From Ideonella benzenivorans (GTDB lineage: Bacteria; Pseudomonadota; Gammaproteobacteria; Burkholderiales; Burkholderiaceae_C), in the NCBI RefSeq assembly GCF_020387415.1, contig NZ_JAGWCB010000012.1, positions 434,001 through 498,000 on the forward strand: DNA of 64,000 bases, read 5' to 3'. Within the stretch, counting starts at the first letter, position 1. Every line of letters starts with the position of its first letter. The position numbers and the translations under genes are program-made. Below the pieces are notes generated by a model that did not search any database, had not been told where the DNA came from, and worked only from the letters and a program-made list of their open reading frames with translations. Below are positions 26,583-35,445 of this stretch, piece by piece.

Positions 26583-27658
26583 ATACATTGGCCGAACGGG
26601 CCACGGCCCTTTGCCCCCGCCGCATCCTGATCGTGCGGCTGAGTGCCCTCGGTGACGTGGTGCTGAGCTCGGGTCTGATTCCGGCGCTCAAGCAGCGTTG
26701 GCCCGAGGCCCAGCTGAGTTGGCTGGTGGCCTCCCCTGCCGCGCCCCTGCTGACCCACAACGCACAGCTCGATGAGCTGCTGGTGTTGCCGCTGGACCGT
26801 TGGAAACAGCTCTGGCGCACCGGCCAGCGCTGGCAGGCCTGGCACGAGTTCCGTGCCTGGCAGCGCGACCTGAGGGCCCGTCGGTTCGACCTGGTGGTGG
26901 ATCCCCAAGGCCTGTTCAAGAGCGGTGTGCTGGCCTGGCTCACCCGGGCACCGCTGCGCGTGAGCCTGTGGCCGCGCGAGGGCAACCAGCTCTTCATGCA
27001 CGGCTGCGTTCGCCCCGCCATCCCGGCCGCCGCAGACCGCATCATCTCGTTCGAATATCGGGCCCTGGCCGAGGCCCTGGGGGCACCGGGCTTCGCGCTG
27101 GACCTGGCGGTCGGCGAAGGCCCGCGCCAGCGCGCCGCGCAGGTGTTCGCGCAAGCCGACGTCGGCCCCGGCCCGATCGCCCTGCTGGCGCCGTTCACCA
27201 CCCGCCCGCAGAAGCACTGGGTGGAGGCGCGCTGGGCGCCCCTGGCCCAGGCCCTGCGCGCGCAAGGACTGCAACCGGTGCTGCTGGGCGGGCCGGGCGA
27301 TGTGCCCGCCGCCGAGCGCATCGCCCCCGCGGGCTCCGGGATCGTCAACCTGGCCGGCCGTTTGAAGCTGGACGAGACCGTGGCCGCCGTCGCGCGTGGC
27401 CAGCTGCTGATCGGGGTGGACACCGGCCTGACCCACATGGGCATCGCGCTGGGCGTTCCGACGGTGGGCCTGTTCGGCTCCACCGCGCCCTACCTCCAGG
27501 GTGGCACACCACAGGTCCAGATCCTTTACAAAGGTTTGCCCTGCTCGCCCTGCCACCGCAACCCGAGCTGCCAGGGACGGTTTGACTGCATGCGCCAGCT
27601 GACGCTGCCCGAGGTGCTGCAGGCGGCTCAGACCGTACGCCAGGCTGCCACCCCCTGA
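26579..27658 (+). CDS. waaC: lipopolysaccharide heptosyltransferase I (GT9)
   Basis: Adds L-glycero-D-manno-heptose from ADP-heptose to Kdo of the inner core, 359 aa, GT-B fold family GT9. The N-terminal domain starts ILIVRLSALGDVVLSSGLIP. The C-terminal sugar-nucleotide site is LLIGVDTGLTHMGIALGVPT, then VGLFGSTAPY. A Cys cluster near the end (LPCSPCHRNPSCQGRFDC) is seen in WaaC/WaaF relatives. GTG start at 26579 overlaps the kdoO stop. WaaC rather than WaaF is inferred from the neighbouring Kdo enzyme, not proven. Confidence 0.82.
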   Translation: MNTLAERATALCPRRILIVRLSALGDVVLSSGLIPALKQRWPEAQLSWLVASPAAPLLTHNAQLDELLVLPLDRWKQLWRTGQRWQAWHEFRAWQRDLRARRFDLVVDPQGLFKSGVLAWLTRAPLRVSLWPREGNQLFMHGCVRPAIPAAADRIISFEYRALAEALGAPGFALDLAVGEGPRQRAAQVFAQADVGPGPIALLAPFTTRPQKHWVEARWAPLAQALRAQGLQPVLLGGPGDVPAAERIAPAGSGIVNLAGRLKLDETVAAVARGQLLIGVDTGLTHMGIALGVPTVGLFGSTAPYLQGGTPQVQILYKGLPCSPCHRNPSCQGRFDCMRQLTLPEVLQAAQTVRQAATP

Positions 27659-27667
27659 CCCCACCCC

Positions 27668-29497
27668 ATGCCGTCCCCCACGCCGACCACCGACACCCGC
27701 CCCCGCACCGTCGTGCTGCACCAGTTTCCCGGCATGGGGGACCTGGTCTGGCATGTGCCCTACATCCGGGCCATCGCAGCCCAGAGCCGGGGCGGGCAGG
27801 TGGCGGTCATCTCGGCCCCCTCGACCTTCGCGCGTGACCTGCTGGCCCATGAGGACTGCATCAGCGAGGTGATCGACTTCGAGCGCCACCCCCGTGGCGG
27901 CCGGCGTGGCCGCCATGCCGGCCTGCGGGGCGTGTTCCGCATGGGCCGGGAGCTGCGCCCCCACCGCTTCGACCGGATCGTGATCTTCTCCGACCATGCG
28001 AACCGGGCGCTGATGGCCAGGGTGGCCGGCATCCCTGAACGCCTGGGCTTTGGCGCCTCGTGGCTGGAGCGCCAGCTGCTCAGCCACGGCCCCTTCATCC
28101 GCCCCTACGATGGCCCGGCGGTGTCCGTCTCGAAGAACGCCGCGGCGCTCGCCATGGCCCACGGCTTCTGCACCCAGCCGCTGCGCCCCACCGTGCGCCT
28201 GGCGCCCACGGACGTGGCGGCCCAGGCCCCGCTGCTGGCGACCCTGCCGCACCCGCTCTACACCTTCGCCATCGGCGCATCCGAGCCCCACAAGCAGTGG
28301 GGGGCCACCCGCTTTGCCGCGCTGGCCAATGCGCTGGCACAGCGCGGCTGCGGCGTGGTGCTGCTCGGCGGCCCGGCCGAAGCCGCGCTGGCCGAGGCCA
28401 TCCAGCGCGACATCCTGCCAGCCCACCGGCCGCAGATCCTCAGTGCCACCGGCAACACCATGCGGCAGAGCGCGGCCACCCTGGCCTTGGCCGATGCCAA
28501 CATCGGCAACGACACCGGCATCACCAACCTGGCCGCGGCACTGGACCGGCCGAGCTTTGTCCTGCTGGGCAACCGGCCCCTGCTGGACCACGACCCGCTG
28601 ATGCGGATGCTGCTGCCGCCCACGCCCGACCTTCCCGTCCGTCGCGGCGCCCGCCCCCCGGTCCGGCTGGAGGACATCTCCGTGGCCGATGTGCTGGCCC
28701 GACTGGAACAGGACGAGGCCCCAGGCTTCGGCCCTGCTCATCCGCAGCCCAGCGGCCTGCCCACCTGCGTGGACCTGGGTTCGCTTGAGCTGGCCGAGCA
28801 GGTCGCCGTCATCTGGTGGGCCCAACACCGCCATCGCCTGACCGGCGAGACCTTCACCGTTCGGCCCGCCCCGGTCGACGGCCTGGACCTGAGTGCTTGG
28901 TTCCCCAACACCTTCCCACGGCGCGCCACGCAGGCCCCGGATCCGCTGGCGGTCTGGCACCCCGGCCCGGTGTGGCTGACCGCCGCCAACGCCTTTGCGT
29001 GCCACCCGGTGGCTGGGGCGATTGAGCAACTGCCTGAACCGCTGCGCCGGCAGGCGGATGCCTTGCGTGCCTCGGCGGCGGGCCAGCGGCGCGTGCTCGT
29101 CCACCTGGCAGACCCCCGCACACGCCAGGCCGTGTTGAACGCCCTCGGCCGCCAGGGTGTGCTGGCCGTGGACGTGCTGGCGCAGCATCCCGGCCCGGAC
29201 CTGCCGGAAACACTGCTGGTTGAGATGCTCGCCGCAGACGCCTGGGTGGGCGGCTGCGCTGGACGCGATCATCTGTGGGCCTTGCTGCGCCCACAGACAC
29301 CCCAACTGGCCCTGTGGCCCGGGGCCACACAGGAACAGGCCGCCTGGGCCATAGTGCAGCGCGGCCTGGGGCTGTCCGCCCCCTGGAGCCGCTGGCCGCT
29401 GAATCCGGGCCTGCTGAAGGTCCTGACTGCGGCCGAGACCCCCTCCCAACACGAACAAGAGGCCGTGCTGGCGCAGCTGAGCACGCTGTTGGTTTAA
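27668..29497 (+). CDS. GT9-like glycosyltransferase with extra C-terminal domain, 609 aa
   Basis: Residues about 14-330 follow the heptosyltransferase layout: VVLHQFPGMGDLVWHVPYIR at the N terminus, FAIGASEPHKQWGATRFAAL, and the nucleotide-sugar site LADANIGNDTGITNLAAALD. The remaining 270 residues have no recognised family; they contain LPTCVDLGSLELAEQVAVIW, RRVLVHLADPRTRQAVL and DAWVGGCAGRDHLWALLRP. Ordinary GT9 enzymes are about 320-380 aa, so this is nearly twice as long. Nine bases separate it from waaC, implying one operon and a role in core assembly. Substrate unknown. Confidence 0.7.
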   Translation: MPSPTPTTDTRPRTVVLHQFPGMGDLVWHVPYIRAIAAQSRGGQVAVISAPSTFARDLLAHEDCISEVIDFERHPRGGRRGRHAGLRGVFRMGRELRPHRFDRIVIFSDHANRALMARVAGIPERLGFGASWLERQLLSHGPFIRPYDGPAVSVSKNAAALAMAHGFCTQPLRPTVRLAPTDVAAQAPLLATLPHPLYTFAIGASEPHKQWGATRFAALANALAQRGCGVVLLGGPAEAALAEAIQRDILPAHRPQILSATGNTMRQSAATLALADANIGNDTGITNLAAALDRPSFVLLGNRPLLDHDPLMRMLLPPTPDLPVRRGARPPVRLEDISVADVLARLEQDEAPGFGPAHPQPSGLPTCVDLGSLELAEQVAVIWWAQHRHRLTGETFTVRPAPVDGLDLSAWFPNTFPRRATQAPDPLAVWHPGPVWLTAANAFACHPVAGAIEQLPEPLRRQADALRASAAGQRRVLVHLADPRTRQAVLNALGRQGVLAVDVLAQHPGPDLPETLLVEMLAADAWVGGCAGRDHLWALLRPQTPQLALWPGATQEQAAWAIVQRGLGLSAPWSRWPLNPGLLKVLTAAETPSQHEQEAVLAQLSTLLV

Positions 29498-29655
29498 CGC
29501 CTCAGATCCTGCAGAGGCGTCGTCTCCAGCCCCCCGCTACCGTGGGCCTCCATCCTGAATGGATTCGGCACGTCCGCCACGCGGACACAGCGTCACCCTT
29601 CGGGGCCGGAACGGGGCGAGGAGCTCCGTAGAATGCACTCATTCGTGGAGTTCCA

Positions 29656-29967
29656 ATGCGCGTCCTCGTCTGGCTCTGGCGAGCCTTCCTTTTCTTCGCA
29701 CTGTTCGCCTTCGCGCTGAACAACCAGCAGGTCGTGACGGTGCACTGGTTCTTCGGCTATGTGTGGAACACGCCGTTGGTGATTGTCGTGCTGGCCGCCT
29801 TTGCGGCGGGCGCTGCCGTGGGCGTGCTGGCCATGACGCCCAGCTGGTGGCGTCAGTGGCGACGGGCCAAGCAGGCCCGGCAAGAGGCCGCCTCGCTGGC
29901 CCCTTCCCCGGCGCCAGCCACTGCGCCTTCGCCCGACACCCCTGCGGACATCCCCGATGGAATTTGA
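29656..29967 (+). CDS. lapA: lipopolysaccharide assembly protein A
   Basis: Small inner-membrane protein, 103 aa, with two helices (about residues 6-24 and 41-62) and the family loop FALNNQQVVTVHWFFGYVW. A Pro/Ala-rich cytoplasmic tail follows. LapA partners LapB in controlling LpxC turnover and thus lipopolysaccharide output. Its end overlaps the lapB start by 11 bases. It lies 158 bases after the GT9-like gene, where a weak hairpin (CGCCTC/GAGGCG at about 29500) occurs. Confidence 0.88.
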   Translation: MRVLVWLWRAFLFFALFAFALNNQQVVTVHWFFGYVWNTPLVIVVLAAFAAGAAVGVLAMTPSWWRQWRRAKQARQEAASLAPSPAPATAPSPDTPADIPDGI

Positions 29968-31105
29968 TCTTCAGTGGCTGCTGGTTGGCCTGCCGGTTGC
30001 CTTTGCCCTGGGCTGGCTGGCCTCCCGCCTGGATCTGCGCCAGGTCCGGCGGGAACAGCACGACGCGCCCAAGGCCTACTTCAAAGGTCTGAACCTGCTG
30101 CTCAACGAACAGCAGGACAAGGCCATCGACGCCTTCATCGAGGCCGTCCAGAACGACCCGGACACCACCGAACTCCACTTCGCGCTGGGCAACCTGTTCC
30201 GCCGCCGAGGCGAGTTCGAGCGTGCGGTGCGCGTGCATGAGCACCTGCTCAACCGGGCCGACCTGAGCCCCACCGAACACGACCGGGCGCTCTACGCACT
30301 GGCACAGGACTTCATGAAGGCCGGCCTGTTCGACCGCGCCGAGGAGGCCTACCGCAACCTGCTGGGCTCACCGTTCGACACCGAGGCCCGGCTGGCGCTG
30401 CTCAATCTCTACGAACGTTCACGCGACTGGCGCGCCGCCGCCGAAACCGGCGCCGCGCTGGAACGCAGTGGCACGGGCTCGTTTGGCCTGCGCATTGCGC
30501 ACCACTGGTGCGAGCTGGCCCTGGAAGCCGATGCCCACGGCCGCCCGGAAGAGGCCGACACGGCGCTGCAGACAGCCCGTGAAGCCGCCCCGGATGCCGC
30601 CCGTCCGCTGGTGATCGCCGGTCAGCGGCTGGCCAAGCAGGGCCGGCATGCCGAGGCCCTGACGACCTGGAGCGAACTGGCGCTGCGGCATGTCGACGCC
30701 TTCACCCTGATCGCCTCCGATTTTGCGGCGAGCGGCTTGGCCTGTGGCCAGGTGGCGCAAGCCCAGCAGGTGCTGCAGGAGGCCTACCACCGCCTGCCCG
30801 GTCTGGACCTGCTGCGCGCGCTGGCCAAGCTGGCTCAGCGCGATCTGGGCAGCGAACCACAGCTGCTGGAACTGCTGCAACGCCAACCCACGCTGGGCGC
30901 GGCGCTGGCCGTTCTCAGCCAGCCGCCGCAACGTTGGGATGAGACCCACCTGCAGGCGGTGCGAACGGCGGTCGGCCGCGCGGCCAACCCACTGCAACGC
31001 TACCGCTGTGCGGCCTGTGGCTTCGAAGCCCAGCATTATTTCTGGCAGTGCCCAGGCTGCCTGACCTGGGACAGTTTCCCGCCCCGCCGCATCGAAGAGC
31101 TCTGA
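29957..31105 (+). CDS. lapB: lipopolysaccharide assembly protein B
   Basis: Adaptor that binds FtsH and LpxC to tune lipopolysaccharide synthesis, 382 aa. An N-terminal membrane helix (LLVGLPVAFALGWLASRL) is followed by about nine TPR repeats (YFKGLNLLLNEQQDKAIDAF and on). A C-terminal rubredoxin-like metal site has CAACGFEAQHYFWQCPGC. All three parts of LapB/YciM are present. FtsH, its partner protease, is encoded at 61690-63594 in this window. gmhA starts three bases after its stop. Confidence 0.94.
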   Translation: MEFDLQWLLVGLPVAFALGWLASRLDLRQVRREQHDAPKAYFKGLNLLLNEQQDKAIDAFIEAVQNDPDTTELHFALGNLFRRRGEFERAVRVHEHLLNRADLSPTEHDRALYALAQDFMKAGLFDRAEEAYRNLLGSPFDTEARLALLNLYERSRDWRAAAETGAALERSGTGSFGLRIAHHWCELALEADAHGRPEEADTALQTAREAAPDAARPLVIAGQRLAKQGRHAEALTTWSELALRHVDAFTLIASDFAASGLACGQVAQAQQVLQEAYHRLPGLDLLRALAKLAQRDLGSEPQLLELLQRQPTLGAALAVLSQPPQRWDETHLQAVRTAVGRAANPLQRYRCAACGFEAQHYFWQCPGCLTWDSFPPRRIEEL

Positions 31106-31107
31106 CC

Positions 31108-31680
31108 ATGGCCGACTCCCTGTTCTCCCGCAACCTGGCCGAGCACCAGGCCTTGTTCCAGCAACTGTTGGCGCTCGACGAGCAGATCGCCGAGGCGGGC
31201 CGCCGACTGGCGCACTCGATCGCCAGTGGCGGCAAGCTGCTGCTGTGCGGCAATGGCGGCTCGGCCGCCGATGCGCAGCACCTCGCGGCCGAATTGACGG
31301 GCCGCTTCATCCAGGATCGGCGCCCGCTGCCCGGCCTTGCACTGACCACCGACTCGTCCGCCCTGACCTGCATCGGCAACGACTACAGCTTCGACGAGGT
31401 GTTCGTGCGCCAACTGCAGGCCCTGGGCCGCGCCGGCGACGCGCTGCTGGCCATCTCCACCTCGGGCAATTCCGGCAACGTGCTGAAGGCGGTCGAGGCC
31501 GCCCGTGCCCTGGGCATCCATGTGATCGGCCTGCTGGGGCGTGACGGCGGCCGCATCGCCCCACTGTGCGACGTGGCGATCATCGTGCCCTCCGGCACAA
31601 CCGCCCGCATCCAGGAAGCCCACATCCTGATCGGTCACACACTGTGCGGCCTGATCGAACACGAACTGGGCCTGGCATGA
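31108..31680 (+). CDS. gmhA: phosphoheptose isomerase (sedoheptulose 7-phosphate isomerase)
   Basis: SIS-domain isomerase, 190 aa, first step of ADP-heptose synthesis. Substrate-binding loops are LLLCGNGGSAADAQHLAAEL, carrying the zinc-site His, and LAISTSGNSGNVLKAVEAA. The C terminus has IQEAHILIGHTLCGLIE with the second His. Start at 31108, right after lapB; the stop overlaps hldA as ATGA. Paralogues such as DiaA look similar, but the hldA-gmhB neighbours favour GmhA. Confidence 0.88.
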   Translation: MADSLFSRNLAEHQALFQQLLALDEQIAEAGRRLAHSIASGGKLLLCGNGGSAADAQHLAAELTGRFIQDRRPLPGLALTTDSSALTCIGNDYSFDEVFVRQLQALGRAGDALLAISTSGNSGNVLKAVEAARALGIHVIGLLGRDGGRIAPLCDVAIIVPSGTTARIQEAHILIGHTLCGLIEHELGLA

Positions 31681-32621
31681 GTCAACGCGCGCCTCTGCCC
31701 TCCGCCGAGCGTCTGGCCGGCAGCCGCGTGCTGGTGGTCGGCGATGTGATGCTGGACCGCTACTGGTACGGTGCCGTCGACCGCATCTCGCCCGAAGCCC
31801 CCGTGCCGGTGGTGCGCATCACCGGTGAAGAAGACCGCCTGGGCGGCGCCGCCAACGTGGCCGTCAACGTGCAGTCGCTCGGCGCTCTGGCCACGCTGCT
31901 CACCGTGGTCGGCGACGACGCGCCCGCCACCCAGCTGGAAGCCCTGCTCCACGAGCGCGGCATTCAAACCGTGCTGCGGCGCGATCCGGGGCTGAAGACC
32001 ATCGTCAAGCTGCGCGTCATCGGACGTTCACAGCAGCTGTTGCGCATCGATTTCGAGAACACCCCCGACCACGAGGTGCTGCATCAGATGTCCACCAGCT
32101 TCGAGTCGCTGGTGCGAGCCCACGATGTGGTGGTCTTCTCCGATTACGGCAAGGGCGGCCTGGCCCACATTCCGCAGATGATCGCCGCGGCCCGGCAAGC
32201 CGGCCGCCCCGTGCTGGTGGATCCCAAGGGCAGCGATTACGCCCGCTATGCCGGCGCCAGCGTGCTCACCCCCAACCGGGCCGAGCTGGCCCTGGTCACC
32301 GGCCCGTGGCGGGGCGAGGCGCAGCTGGCCTCGCTGGCTCAGGACCTGCGCCAGCGCCTGCACCTCGCAGCCTTGCTGCTCACCCGTTCGGAAGAAGGCA
32401 TGACGCTTTTCGACGCCGCCGGCAGCCAGCATGTGCCGGCCGAGGCCAAGGAGGTCTTCGACGTCACTGGCGCGGGCGACACCGTGATCGCCACGCTGGC
32501 CGCCCTGGTGGGCGCCGGCATGCCGCTGGCCCAGGCCGTGCCCTGGGCCAACCATGCGGCCAGCCTGGTGGTGGGCAAGTTCGGCACCGCCAGCGTGAGC
32601 GCCCAGGAGCTGGCCGCATGA
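31677..32621 (+). CDS. hldA: D-glycero-beta-D-manno-heptose-7-phosphate kinase
   Basis: PfkB/ribokinase-fold kinase, 314 aa, that makes heptose 1,7-bisphosphate. N-terminal VLVVGDVMLDRYWYGAVDRI and GGAANVAVNVQSLGA. The catalytic base is in VFDVTGAGDTVIATLAALV (about residue 264). It lacks the adenylyltransferase domain of the fused HldE enzyme; that activity is encoded separately by hldC at 35446-35937. It overlaps gmhA and gmhB by four bases each, giving a tightly coupled trio. Confidence 0.92.
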   Translation: MSQRAPLPSAERLAGSRVLVVGDVMLDRYWYGAVDRISPEAPVPVVRITGEEDRLGGAANVAVNVQSLGALATLLTVVGDDAPATQLEALLHERGIQTVLRRDPGLKTIVKLRVIGRSQQLLRIDFENTPDHEVLHQMSTSFESLVRAHDVVVFSDYGKGGLAHIPQMIAAARQAGRPVLVDPKGSDYARYAGASVLTPNRAELALVTGPWRGEAQLASLAQDLRQRLHLAALLLTRSEEGMTLFDAAGSQHVPAEAKEVFDVTGAGDTVIATLAALVGAGMPLAQAVPWANHAASLVVGKFGTASVSAQELAA

Positions 32622-33199
32622 TGCCGCCCCTGCGGCGGGCCGCCTTCCTCGACCGGGATGGCGTCATCAACATCGACAGCGCCTACCTGAGCCGCTGGGA
32701 GGACTTCCAGTTCGTCCCGGGGTCGGTGGAGGCGATGCGCCGCCTGCAGCAGGCCGGCTATGCCCTGGTGGTGGTCACCAACCAGTCGGGCATCGCCCGG
32801 GGCTACTACAGCGAAGAGGACTACCAGCTGCTGACGCGCCAAATGCGGGCCGCGCTGCAGGCCCAGGGGGTCACGCTGGCAGGGGTCTACCACTGCCCCC
32901 ACCATCCCTCCGGGAAGGTCCCGGCATTGGCTGTCGACTGCGAATGCCGCAAGCCAGCCCCTGGGATGATCTTGCGTGCAGCACAGGAGCTCCACCTGGA
33001 CCTGCCGCATTCCTTCCTGGTCGGCGACAAGGAGTCCGACCTTCAGGCAGCCCATGCCGCCGGCGTTGGTCGGGCATACCTGGTCCACAGTGGGCATCCG
33101 CTCACTGGAGAAAGCCGGCACCAAGCCGATCAGGTCTTTGACGACTTGCGGGCCTGTGCGGCGTTCCTGCTCAGTGGTGGTGCCCAAGGACTTGCGTGA
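32618..33199 (+). CDS. gmhB: D,D-heptose 1,7-bisphosphate phosphatase
   Basis: HAD phosphatase, 193 aa, giving heptose 1-phosphate. Motif I is AAFLDRDGVINIDSAYL. Motif II is VVVTNQSGIARGYY. The zinc loop is CPHHPSGKVPALAVDCECRK. Motif III is SFLVGDKESDLQAA. ATG at 32618 overlaps the hldA stop. It is the last plus-strand gene of the core cluster; the next gene converges on it from the other strand. Confidence 0.93.
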   Translation: MMPPLRRAAFLDRDGVINIDSAYLSRWEDFQFVPGSVEAMRRLQQAGYALVVVTNQSGIARGYYSEEDYQLLTRQMRAALQAQGVTLAGVYHCPHHPSGKVPALAVDCECRKPAPGMILRAAQELHLDLPHSFLVGDKESDLQAAHAAGVGRAYLVHSGHPLTGESRHQADQVFDDLRACAAFLLSGGAQGLA

Positions 33200-33288
33200 T
33201 CAAACGCAACCCCAGCTGAGATCAAGACCTCTGCTGCCCCCTGACAGCACCAGCCATCACGCACTGCGCCGCCGGCGCCAACCTCAGG

Positions 33289-34083
33289 TTAGAAATTCCG
33301 CTTCCCAAGCGATTTTCGGATGGACGTCTTCACCTTTTTGAACCACCTAGAGGCCACGCCCTTCCTCTTTTGAACTGTTGACTTTGAATTCTCATTCAAA
33401 GTAACCACCAACGGCGGAAGAGCCACAAATGCGTTGATTTCAGGATAAACCAGATTCATCTGGTTATCTATCCCAGTATTTGTGAACGACCGCCCCATCA
33501 AGGGAACATCAATCAGATGCCTTTTGAGTGGCAAGCATCTGTCCAACAGCGTTTTAGCCCCTTTCGGAGACAAGGTGTAAGCAGGTATTCCAAGCGCCAT
33601 ACTCAGTCTAAAGGCGTTTGCCTTTTCGACAGAAGAGACAAAGAAATCCAACCCCTTCCTCATTTGATCTTGGTCGAACTTCATGAATGCAGGCGATACA
33701 TTCCTCATGAATTCCAATCCCAGAATGGTATCAAAATTCCAACCCCACAGGACCATATCCCAGTCCGGGGGCAGAGAGGCGATGAATCTCTTCGCCTCGC
33801 TCTCGAAGTCAGCCCTGAAAACGGCATCATCCTCCGCAATCGTCAACGCCTCTTGAGACGCGGAACAACGCTCCCACAGCTTGATATGAGACAGGGCACA
33901 TCCATACGCCCCCTTGGAGTAACCCAAATCTCTGGCAAAGTATCTTCCATCCTCTTTCTCATCATCACTCAACGCGGCGCCGTCCACCGCGTCAAAGAAT
34001 TCATATTCGAGGCGCTGATTTGCCTCTGAGAAAGAATTTCTACGCCCCTCAGAGCGCCTCAGGCTGATGACTTTTATCTTCAT
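33289..34083 (-). CDS. GT25-family lipopolysaccharide glycosyltransferase
   Basis: 264-residue glycosyltransferase 25 family protein. N-terminal KIKVISLRRSEGRRNSF, then GAYGCALSHIKLWERCSAS and the acidic motif ALTIAEDDAVF (about residue 80). A later block is TGIDNQMNLVYPEINAFVAL. Such enzymes add galactose or similar sugars to the outer core. The coding sequence is distinctly AT-richer than neighbours (Lys/Asn/Ser-rich, with codons such as AAA and AAT), suggesting horizontal gain. It lies 33 bases downstream of the GT4 gene, in one transcript with hldC. Confidence 0.8.
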   Translation of the reverse strand: MKIKVISLRRSEGRRNSFSEANQRLEYEFFDAVDGAALSDDEKEDGRYFARDLGYSKGAYGCALSHIKLWERCSASQEALTIAEDDAVFRADFESEAKRFIASLPPDWDMVLWGWNFDTILGLEFMRNVSPAFMKFDQDQMRKGLDFFVSSVEKANAFRLSMALGIPAYTLSPKGAKTLLDRCLPLKRHLIDVPLMGRSFTNTGIDNQMNLVYPEINAFVALPPLVVTLNENSKSTVQKRKGVASRWFKKVKTSIRKSLGKRNF

Positions 34084-34116
34084 GTAGAACCATGGAATTG
34101 AGCAGGATCACCATCT

Positions 34117-35436
34117 TCAGCAGAACGAGACTTCTCGCCCATCGCGCACAGACGAGAGGAAATCCGAGGTAGCCTCATCCCAGTGATACCGAGGCTTCTT
34201 CATGATCTGATTCTCTTTGGATCGCACGGCCTCTGGATTTGCCAGATAGCTTTCTATCTTCGCTCGAATCTGGCTCTTTTCCCGAGGGTCGAAGTAATCG
34301 GCAAGATCCCCCGCCACCTCCGGAATGGAGGTCGCGTTTGATGCCACACACAGTTTCCCTGCGCCCAACGACTCTGCCACGGGCAAGCCATAGCCCTCCG
34401 CCCGAGACGGGAAGACAGTGAAATAGCATGCGCGGTAAAGCAAGGCCAACTGCACATCGGACACATTCTCCAGCACAAGATAGGCCCCTGCGCCCGGGGC
34501 GCACCTCGCCATCTGTTTCTTGAAATCGGTATAGCGCCGATTCAACGTGCCGACAAAGACCAGTTTCTTCCCGGAATGGCGCCCCTCGCCCACCAAGTCA
34601 AGCCAAACCTCCAGGAGAAGCGCCTGATTCTTGGAGAAATCAATCCGCCCCACACACAGAATATATTCACCTGGCCGCAGTCCCTCGGGAAGATCCCCCC
34701 CCTCGACGGGATGGGCATCAACATTCGACCCAAACCTGATCTTCGTGATGGGCTTGCTGACGCCGCCCAACTGGTGCATGTACCGCGAGATCTCCCGCAC
34801 GTTGAAATCCGAGCTCGTCAAGAAGCCTTCAAAAACATCGAAACATCCTTTGACATAGTTCGCAAATCTCATGTTCTTCTGCCTCTTGAGCTCGGACTCC
34901 ATGGGCAGAACATCATGCAGAAGAACCATGGGCACCACGCCATTCGCCTCTTTGAGCCGGCGCACGCCGTTCAAATACCCTCCCACCGTCCACCCGCGTC
35001 CGACGCTGAGCAGAATATCCCCCGGCTGGAACGCCGGCGGGTGCCCCTTTCTTTCGAAGAGAAGCGCCCGCCCCCAAGACAGCAGACCACTCAGCACCGA
35101 GAGTCCCCATCCCAACCACGGTCGATTCGAGTACTTGTCGCCATAGTCCTTCCACACCCCCAGCCGGGCATTGGGGCACATGGCATAAATGGCCTCGGGG
35201 GCCACCCTCCCACCCGAAAGCGCCTGCCCAATGTAGGTGATGAGTTCGGCGCTGATCAATTCGACCTTCTCGCACCGACGGCCGTGGAAAAGCACGAACT
35301 TCACCCCATGGGTCAGGGCACATAAGGCATAACTCATGTGCACGCGCTGGATTCCCGTGACCTTGGTGTTCTGACGGACCCACAGGATCAAGTCAGTCAC
35401 ATCCAGATAGATGTCTCGCTGCTGGCGATCGGCCAC
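34117..35436 (-). CDS. GT4-family glycosyltransferase, 439 aa
   Basis: GT-B retaining transferase. The N-terminal half is divergent (IYLDVTDLILWVRQNTKVTG, typical of a WbpX/mannosyltransferase-like group). The C-terminal half has YILCVGRIDFSKNQALLLEV, LVFVGTLNRRYTDFK and the signature VFPSRAEGYGLPVAESLGAG, with E-x7-E. Sugar donor unknown. Base composition is lower in GC than flanking core genes. It follows hldC after nine bases, so it is co-transcribed with a heptose gene and probably decorates the lipopolysaccharide core or O antigen. Confidence 0.82.
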   Translation of the reverse strand: MADRQQRDIYLDVTDLILWVRQNTKVTGIQRVHMSYALCALTHGVKFVLFHGRRCEKVELISAELITYIGQALSGGRVAPEAIYAMCPNARLGVWKDYGDKYSNRPWLGWGLSVLSGLLSWGRALLFERKGHPPAFQPGDILLSVGRGWTVGGYLNGVRRLKEANGVVPMVLLHDVLPMESELKRQKNMRFANYVKGCFDVFEGFLTSSDFNVREISRYMHQLGGVSKPITKIRFGSNVDAHPVEGGDLPEGLRPGEYILCVGRIDFSKNQALLLEVWLDLVGEGRHSGKKLVFVGTLNRRYTDFKKQMARCAPGAGAYLVLENVSDVQLALLYRACYFTVFPSRAEGYGLPVAESLGAGKLCVASNATSIPEVAGDLADYFDPREKSQIRAKIESYLANPEAVRSKENQIMKKPRYHWDEATSDFLSSVRDGREVSFC

Positions 35437-35445
35437 GTCATCTCC

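Noticed and set aside
26015-29458. 1147-residue minus-strand open frame
   Set aside because: Antisense to kdoO, waaC and the GT9-like gene, all of which have clear family motifs.
29629-29634. TAGAAT as a lapA -10 box
   Set aside because: No matching -35, and it is only 22 bases from the start codon.
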